A stretch of 64,000 nucleotides of DNA, taken from Helichrysum umbraculigerum (taxonomy: Eukaryota; Streptophyta; Magnoliopsida; Asterales; Asteraceae). The notes under the pieces are model-generated. The model did no database searches. It saw nothing but the letters and a program-made list of their open reading frames with translations, and was not told the DNA's origin. Below, piece after piece: positions 56,352-64,000 of the stretch. Both the position numbers and the translations under genes were made by a program. The first letter of the stretch is position 1; each line of letters starts with the position of its first letter. The DNA lies in assembly GCA_949592205.1 (NCBI GenBank), contig CATIUR010000004.1, forward strand, positions 70,095,837 through 70,159,836, written 5' to 3'.

Positions 56352-58714
56352 TGTAACACCCGCCAAATTAGGACTAGTATTTAGTGCCTAATCAGATGTT
56401 AATACATGTAATTAGTTCCTTGTTAGGCTAATTAATGTATCGAATTATATATATTGTTGAATATATACGAAAATGCGATTTGGTTAAATCGTACGCAATT
56501 TAAAGCGGATGTATTTCGATTCTATTTTATATGGACGTTGGTGACAAAATTTTATTAAATAACGGTTTATGTCAAAAATATTATTATTATAATATTTCGT
56601 ATCGTACAATCAGGAATTACATAATTTAAAACGTAAAACGGGCAAACCATATAAAATAAATTACAACTTATAACTCAAAATAAAGTGATTAGTAAAATAA
56701 TTAAACAAACTATCACGCAAAATTCGTAATCTAAAACTTATAATTAAAACGTAAAATAATTATTTAACGTCTAAACGACGGAGCAAACGAACACCACACG
56801 GAACGCGGGGCGAAAAACTGGAAATGGGGATAACCCCACCTCCACCTTCTCTTTTCTTTCATTTATTTCCTTTCCTCTCTCTCTCCTTCATCTTTTTCTC
56901 TCAAACTTTCATCACCAAAACTCACTAAAAATCGCAAATAGCAACATCAAACGACCTTGGATCTCATTATCACTTTGGAAGAAAACGACCACCGCGACAC
57001 GATCTATCATCCTATCTTTTCGGATTTTTAATCCGACACCTTGTAAGTTTCCGACAAATCCCGAAATCTCTCGTTTTTAAGTGTTTTCACTTTCTAGTAG
57101 TTTGTAACAACTTATAATGTCCCTATAAGGGTTGGGTAAAAGTTTTAGACCGAACGGAAACCGAAAAACTCGTTTTCGACACATTTTCCGGCCAACCGAC
57201 CGCTACGTCGCATTTGGCCCAGAGTTTATGCGACGTCAGCCTCTACGTCGCAAAACCCCTCGTTACGTCGCATAGTGCGACGTCAGTCGCAACGTCGCAC
57301 TAAATTTCGACGTCGCATATAGCGACGTCAGCCTTAACGTCGCCAATACCTCACTACGTCGCATTTAGCGACGTAAGCCCCTACGTCGCAGAAATCACCT
57401 ACGTCGCATTAGCGACGCAGCACCCTACGTCGCATTAAATTGCGAAACGTCGCCTTTAGCGACGTCATGCACAACGTCGCAATCCTACCTGCGACGTCGC
57501 ACCCGACGTCGCATAAAACAGCAGGTTTTCAAACTTTAATTTCACTAAGTGTCGAACTTTTACAACCTCAAATCCTTATACGATACGACTTACAAAACGC
57601 TTTGGGACACTTTTGTAAGTGCAAAACATCGATAACTTGATAATAATACTTAAAGATTATTATTTCAAACTCGTCACCAACGGGCCGTACACTTTTCAAA
57701 CACTTAAACTTATCAACCAAATAGTGGAGATTTGGACATTATAGTTGGATGAACAACTACTGGGGGTGATCTTTTGAGATACCCAATCATATTTATAACC
57801 ATCGCGTGTCGCGGACACCCTCAGGTTACAAGTCGTTGGACTTCATTACTCACTAATCAACATACGTTTGTTTAAACGCATTCAGACTCAGGTGAGTCTC
57901 ATAGCCCCTCTTTTTACTGTTTTACTCAGGGGTGTGATATATTGCTCAACTTTTAACATGTGAACGCAAGTACCAACTTTTCATATACTACATGAGTTTT
58001 TCGAAACTAATCATTTTAAAGTCCTCCGTCAGCATAGTTGTTAATACGTTGTAGCGTGAATATTAGTATATGGTACCATATAGGATTGACCCTCCTCGTT
58101 CGGGTTAGCAAGCACTAACCGGGTAAACGGACGTACTAATATTTGGGAAGACGAATGTTGATTAGGCATTCGTGGAGGCACCTCGCCCGGAATTCTCTAT
58201 AGGGGACCCGGCCCTCGAGTTAAGCTCAACTATGTGCTCATGGCTGTATACACGATGATTATCATTTAATTGCTGGATGCAATTCATTATTTAATTGCTG
58301 GATGCAATTCACTATTTAATTGCTGGATGCAATTCATTATTTAAATCTTGCGGTTCATACGATATTACTTGATTTCAAACCTGTGAGCTCACCAGCTTTA
58401 TAGCTGACCTTTTAGCATATATCGCAGGTACCCAGCAGTAGGATGTTTCTGCTTCAGGATTTAGCTCGAGTCAGCATACAGACGATTGAGATTTTCTTGC
58501 ATTAGTATATTTTGTATAAGTACTTATGTACTGAAATCTCATTTTATTTAACTCGAGCTATGTAAAGCTTTAAACGTTGTAAACATTTCAGTTATCAATA
58601 TATTTTGTTAAAACGACGCATATAGAGTCGTTTGCTATTTATCTTTGTGCTTTGTTATTGATTAGTAACACCCAAATCAAGCTTCCGCAAATCATCAAAT
58701 TTGGGGGTGTTACA
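56352..58714 (+). repeat. E3 3' LTR (2,363 bp)
   Basis: Same length as the 5' LTR, with two differences. Followed by the target duplication CATTT and the resumed E4 pol. Confidence 0.96.
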
Positions 58715-61700
58715 CATTTCTTCAAGTTAGAAATGTGGAATGTGTTGTGTACGCTGCTAAGTTCAGCAGGAAGTTGCAGGCGGTATGCCACTGGGCCAAT
58801 CCTTTCCAGGATTTCGAATGGTCCGATGTATCTAGGATTTAGTTTGCCTCGCTTTCCATATCGAATGACACCCTTCCACGGTGCCACTTTGAGAAGTACC
58901 TTGTCCCCTACCTGGAACTCAAGGTGTTTGCGTCTCACGTCAGCATAGCTTTTCTGACGATCACGTGCGGCTTTCAACCGGTTTTGAATACCAACGATTT
59001 TCTCAGTAGTTTCTTGAATGATATCTGGACCCGTGAGTTGGGAATCTCCTAACTCAGTCCAACAGATAGGTGATCGGCATTTACGCCCGTAAAGTGCCTC
59101 GAAGGGTGCAGCCTTTATGCTGGTATGGTAACTGTTGTTGTACGAAAACTCGCACAACGGTAAGTGATTTTCCCAAGAAGTACCGAAGTCAACTACGCAG
59201 GCTCGTAGCATATCCTCCAGTGTTTGAATAGTTCGCTCGCTTTGGCCATCGGTTTGCGGGTGATAAGCAGTACTCATATCCAGACGAGTACCAAGAGATT
59301 TTTGTAGCGATTGCCAAAAGTTAGAAGTAAAACGGCTGTCCCTATCCGAGATGATCGAGATAGGTACACCGTGTCGCGAGATGATTTCTTTGACATAGAT
59401 GCGAGTCAGACGCTCCATCTTGTCGGTTTCCTTGATGGCCAGAAAATGAGCAGATTTCGTGAGACGGTCCACGATCTCCCAAATGGTATCGCAACCACTC
59501 GAAGTTTTCGGTAGTTTGGTGATGAAGTCCATGGAAATCTGTTCCCATTTCCATTGAGGAATTTCAGGTTGTTGGAGCAACCCCGAGGGTCTTTGGTGTT
59601 CGGCCTTGACTTTGGAACAGGTTAGGCATTTACTGACGTACAAGGCAATGTCAGCTTTCATGTTAGGCCACCAATACAACCCTTTGACGTCATGATACAT
59701 CTTATCTGAACCCGGATGTATAGAGTATCGAGATTTGTGAGCTTCAGCCATCACCAAATCTCGCAAGTTTCCGAATTTGGGTAACCACACCCGGTTAGAG
59801 AAGTATCGAGTTCCATCGGGTTTGATTTCGAATTGTTTATCCAAGCCTCGCAAGGCTTCATTTTTCAAGTTTTCATCGTTGAGTGCTTCAAGTTGAGCGG
59901 TAAGGATTTGAGCAGGAAGCTCGTTATGAATTGTCATAGAAAGTGCTCAGACTCGAAGGGGTTTCACTCGTTCTTTTCGGCTTAAGGCATCGGCAACTAC
60001 GTTAGCCTTGCCCGGATGGTATTTGATCTCGCAGTCGTAGTCACTAAGTAACTCAACCCAGCGACGTTGCCTCATGTTTAGATCCTTCTGATCGAATATG
60101 TGTTGGAGACTTTTGTGATCAGTGAAGATAGTGTTTTTCGTACCGTAGAGATAATGTCTCCAGATTTTCAATGCGAAGACCACAGCACCTAACTCGAGGT
60201 CGTGGGTCGTATAGTTTTTCTCGTGGATTTTTAGTTTTCGTGAGGCATAGGCAATGACTTTTTCCCGTTGCATCAACACACAACCAAGTCCTTGGTGTGA
60301 GGCGTCGCAGTAAACTACGAAATCGTCGGTGCCCTCGGGTAAGGACAAGATCGGTGCACTGCAAAGTTTGTTTTTCAATAGTTGGAAAGCTGACTCTTGT
60401 TTATCAGTCCAATCGAACTTCTTATCTTTCTGAGTCAGTGTGGTTAGGGGAACAGCTATTCTTGAAAAGTTTTCGATGAATCGGCGGTAATAACCAGCAA
60501 GACCTAAGAATTGTCTCACTTCGGTTGGAGTGGTCGGTGACTCCCAGCCCTTGATTGCTTCAATCTTGGCGGGATCAACATGAATTCCTTGGCTGTCAAT
60601 CACGTGCCCGAGGAATTGAACGGTTCGAATCCAGAACTCACACTTAGAGAATTTGGCATATAACTCTTCGTGTTTAAGAAGTCCTAGAATGGTTTTTCAG
60701 ATGTTGAGCATGTTCCTGCTCGTTGCGAGAGTAAATCAGGATATCATCGATGAACACAATGACGAATTTGTCAAGATATGGTTTGCACACCCGATTCATA
60801 AGGTCCATGAATACGGCCGGTGCGTTGGTCAACCCGAATGGCATCACTTGGAATTCGTAATGCCCATAACGAGTTCGGAAAGCTGTCTTTGGGATATCAT
60901 TGTCACGGACTCGGAGTTGATGATAACCCGACCGTAGATCAATCTTTGAGTAAACACTCGATCCCTGGAGTTGGTCAAACAGGTCATCGATTCTAGGAAG
61001 TGGGTACCGATTCTTTATGGTTAGCTTATTCAGCTCTCGGTAGTCGATACACATGCAGAAAGATCCATCTTTCTTTTTCACGAATAAGACCGGAGCTCCC
61101 CAAGGCGAGGAACTTGGTCGAATGAATCCTCTGTCCAGGAGTTCCTGTAGTTGGTTAGACAACTCCTGCATTTCGGATGGTGCTAAACGGTAAGGGGCTC
61201 ATGCCACGGGTGCAGCTCCGGGCACAAGTTCGATTTGAAATTCAACTTGTCTAGGTGGCGGAAGTCCGGGCAAGTCTTCAGGAAAGACTTCCGGGAAATC
61301 CCGCACGATCGGAACATCCTCAAGTCGCTTCTCCTCCGACTTCTTCTCCGTTACATGTGCAAGGATGGCTTGATACCCTTTTCGTAGGTATTTTCTAGTT
61401 TTCAGACATGAGACAATATTCAGATTTCGTCTGCCGGTCTCCCCTTGTAGGACTAAGGTTCCACCGGAGACAAGAGGTATGCGAACGAGTTTGTCATGAC
61501 AGATGATTTCAGCTCGGTGCTTGGATAACCAATCCATACCGACAATAATATCGAAGCTGCCGATCTCGACAGGGATTAAATCAATGGAAAACGTTTCGTT
61601 CGTGAGGTTAAGTGTACAGTTGTGTATGATGCTATCAGTCTCAATCAGTTTACCGTTAGCTAATTCTACAATGTATTTAGCATCTAAGGCAGTCGGAGTT

Positions 61701-62875
61701 ATATCAAGTAAAGGGCTAAATTTCTCAGAAATGAAGCTTCTATTGGCACCGGTATCAAATAATACAGAAGCAGTAAGGTCGTTGAGAAGGAACGTACCCG
61801 TCACGACATTCGGGTCTTGTCTGGCTTCCCCAGCCTTGATAACGAATGCTCTACCACGAGCAGGGTTGTTGTTGTTTTTCAGCTTTGGGCAATCTTTCTT
61901 GAAGTGCCCTGAATTTCCGCACCCAAAGCAGGCCTTTGGTGCATTGGTGTTGGGGGTAGAAATGTTGGTTCGGCAATCCTTGGCTAGATGCCCGAACCGT
62001 TTGCAGTTGGAGCAAAGGCAAGAACCGTCATGATGGCGGCTGCATTTGGAACAGTAAGGCTTGTTCCCGCTGTACCCTTTCTTTTCCGAAGTCCCCGATG
62101 AATAAGCCTTAATGTACTCAGGCTTTTTGTTGGAGGTTTGGTTGGATGAGTTGGGGTTACCTTCCCACTTGCGTTTGTTGTTTGCAGATGGGGTTGAAGT
62201 TGTGCCGCGATGGACAGAATTTGCCGTTAACTCATGGCCCATACGGATGGCGCTCTGAATACTACCCGGTTTGGAAGAAGTTACCAGGTCTTGGAGTCTC
62301 TCAGGAAGACCATCAACGAATTTCTCGATCCTCTTATACTCATGATCGACCATGGTTTGGCACAGAAGTGCCAGTTGGTGGAAACGGTTTGTGTATCCGG
62401 TGATGTCATCACCCTGCATCTTGTGGTTCCAAAATTCCATTTCCAGCTGTTTCAATTCATCCCTGGGGCAGTACTCGCCCCTCAACATCTCCTTCAACTC
62501 CTCCCACGGGAGTTTGTAAGCATTAGCAACACCCACAGTCTGGGCATAGGTGTTCCACCAGGTGAGTGCGGTGTCAGTAAAAGTACTAACGGAGAACTTA
62601 ACTTTGTCTCCTTCCGCACAGTTGCAGATCAGAAATACGGATTCGACTTTCTCGATCCAGCGTACTAGACCGATAGCTCCCTCAGTACCTGCAAAGTTTA
62701 GAGGTTTGCAGTTCTGAAAGTCTTTGTATGAACAGGGTTTAGCAGTAGGGGTTTCAGCGGCATCGCTGTTCCTCGTGGAATTTGGTGGAGTATTCCGAGC
62801 CAAGGCTTCAGTAACAGCCTGGGTTATAAGGGAGGTAATCTGGGCATCGGTGTATGGTCTTGTCTTTGACGGCAT
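58715..62875 (-). pseudogene. E4 gag-pol, main part, with stops and a frameshift
   Basis: Reads right to left from gag ATG at 62875 (MPSKTRPYTDAQ) to the E3 insertion at 58715. Damage: TGA at 61199-61201 (Arg in the other copies, just before the RT region), one extra base in a T run at 60693-60697 (frameshift in RT after FIDDILIYS), and TGA at 59947-59949 (Arg after RNase H). Domains still readable: CCHC fingers (CSNCKRFGHLAKDC, CFGCGNSGHFKKDC), protease (FDTGANRSFIS), RT, RNase H (YCDASHQGLG), HHCC and DDE integrase (SDRDSRF). Gag matches the E2 type. The last part of integrase and the chromodomain are at 48146-48400. Confidence 0.93.
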
Positions 62876-63151
62876 GATTCTTCAATAAAAGAAATGAAGA
62901 TACATGAGATTTTGTAGGAACTTGTAATTGTCACAGATGTACATGTATAAAAGCAGTAATACATAACATCAACATGGAAAAATGACAATTATTATGAGTT
63001 GAAATATCAAGGAATATTTGATGGATAATGCGAGTTCAAAGGTTACATCCTGCAGAGATATTACAAAAGGTGTCGGGAATTGTTACATCCGACTAGTTTA
63101 TAGAATAGCGCTAGATAGTCATTAGATTACGAGACAAAGACTACACTAGTC
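62876..63151. other. E4 spacer between pre-gag ORF and gag
   Basis: No gene; carries the shared stem (63071-63094 region) in reverse orientation. Confidence 0.5.
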
Positions 63152-63658
63152 TTAATGTAGATTAATCTGTTCCATCAGCATGACAAGGCGGTCCACGGTT
63201 TCTGCCAGCCTGTTGGTTTGCCTGGCGTTGTCTTCAACTAAGGCCAGTCGTTGTGCTAGTACACGAGAGTGATCCTCAGTCTCTTGTGAACGTTGTTCAC
63301 ATTCCTCTAGTCGGTTTCTTACAAGTTCATCCGCACCTAATTCGGCGGTCATTGAGTCCTGAATTATGCTTACAGAGAGGTTGGTATCCTCTTGTTCTCG
63401 CTGGAGTTGGGATATGTGATCAAGTGCCTGGCGAAGCAGGTAGGTCATTCGGAGTTGTTCCCGTTCGAGATGTTCGAGCCTTTGCTCCTGACGGTGAAGT
63501 TGGGTAGCCAACACTGGCATCGTGAGGTGTGCCGAGTTCTAAGAGTTATGAACAGGATAGGGGCCGGTTCGAGGTGACCTTGTGTTCCTCCTGGCTTCTC
63601 GTGGGTTCCGTGACCCATGTGAGTGAGAGTGTGACGGATTAGGTGGTATGTTTGCCAT
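63152..63658 (-). pseudogene. E4 pre-gag coiled-coil ORF with nonsense codon
   Basis: ATG at 63658 (MANIPPNPSHSHSHGSRNPR) and stop after MEQINLH at 63152, the same 168-residue length as E2. TAG at 63539-63541 replaces a Gln codon (HNSQNSAHL in E2); after it a 122-residue open part follows from 63520. Closely similar to E2 throughout. Confidence 0.8.
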
Positions 63659-63980
63659 TCCTGTGGCAGAGTGTAAGTAAGACGAGGCTAATATATATAT
63701 ACATATATCATATCCAGCCTAGTGTCTAGCACGTATCAAGTAATGGTCCGGTTCTCTCGTGGTCAGAGTCAACTAACGTATCCCCGTTCAACATATTCAT
63801 TTCAGACCTTACATCATCTTTCCTTAATTGTACATAGTTGATCAGGCTATGTTAAATTAAAGTCGTATGCTGTAATTCCTGAACCAGTCATGTATAATAA
63901 GAGAATACTGCCTAACGGTCATAGTCTAGGCCCACTAAATGCAACCTAGTTCACTATAACCTTAGGCTCTGATACCAATC
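63659..63980. other. E4 leader with primer-binding site
   Basis: Untranslated leader; the primer site is at about 63966-63978 on the minus strand (TGGTATCAGAGCC). Confidence 0.8.
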
Positions 63981-64000
63981 TGTAACACCCCCGAAATTCA
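63981..64000 (-). repeat. E4 5' LTR (first 20 bp in window)
   Basis: TGTAACACCCCCGAAATTCA, identical to the left LTR start at 35242-35261; the rest is beyond the window. Confidence 0.88.

Larger units (their letters stand above)
48401..58714 (+). mobile_element. E3: chromovirus nested in E4 pol, very young
   Basis: 10.3-kb plus-strand Tekay-like element with target duplication CATTT (48396-48400 and 58715-58719). Both LTRs are 2,363 bp with two differences seen by eye (A/T near 48688 and G/A near 49801). Primer site TTGGTATCAGAGCC at about 50766-50779; polypurine tract acagggggagaa at 56340-56351. The pol frame is fully open. Defects: gag start codon ATT and a stop in the pre-gag ORF. Confidence 0.97.
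35242..64000 (-). mobile_element. E4: host chromovirus, split by E2 and E3
   Basis: Minus-strand Tekay-like element, oldest of the nest. Its pieces are the 3' LTR 35242-36317 plus 46749-48112, interior 48113-48400 plus 58715-63980, and the 5' LTR from 63981 (only 20 bp in window). The primer site on the minus strand is at about 63966-63978. E2 (36318-46748) lies in the 3' LTR and E3 (48401-58714) in pol. Joining pieces across each insertion restores continuity apart from the duplicated 5-bp sites. Multiple stops and a frameshift show decay. Confidence 0.93.

Overview
This is nuclear DNA of a eudicot plant. The evidence is a chloroplast/mitochondrial RecG helicase gene with 16 coding exons and GT-AG introns, a TTC27-type TPR gene, and a dense load of plant transposable elements (Ty3/gypsy chromoviruses with initiator-tRNA-Met primer sites, Mutator-like elements, hAT, Stowaway). 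The family cannot be fixed from the sequence; a moderately large, TE-rich genome is likely. Only two intact host genes are seen.

Layout. (1) 1-9881: a minus-strand Tekay/Del-type chromovirus (element E1), its 3' LTR cut by the window edge, with two nonsense mutations in gag-pol. (2) 9882-13539: intergenic DNA with two long terminal-inverted-repeat (TIR) elements, one carrying a cluster of ATCACATGTGAT-like palindromes and the other a core of about 21 ACTGCATTTT units. (3) 13540-16122: intact intronless TTC27/Emw1-like gene, plus strand. (4) 16647-19517: a probable Pack-MULE holding pieces of two unrelated host genes (an At4g15545-like coiled-coil gene, intron included, and a type I formin), itself split by a second Mutator-like inverted-repeat element with a perfect 9-bp target duplication. 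(5) 20778-31962: RecG gene, minus strand. Exons rebuilt from splice sites give 991 codons including stop. Intron 9 holds a complete small non-autonomous LTR element; intron 13 holds a Stowaway inside a hAT inside a SINE-like sequence. (6) 31963-35241: RecG leader, AT-rich intergenic DNA and a GCCCGA-rich repeat. (7) 35242-64000: a nest of three chromoviruses. The oldest (E4, minus) sits in the GCCCGA repeat. E2 (plus, target duplication CCGTT) sits in E4's 3' LTR, and E3 (plus, target duplication CATTT) sits in E4's pol gene. E3 is the youngest, with LTRs of equal length and two differences seen.

The most interesting points are: a conserved separate coiled-coil ORF between the 5' LTR and gag in all four chromoviruses; a rapidly changing mini-repeat block inside the LTRs whose type does not track the gag type, which suggests recombination between subfamilies; and the double-capture Pack-MULE. 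Nearly all nonsense mutations in the retroelements are C-to-T, as expected from decay of methylated DNA.
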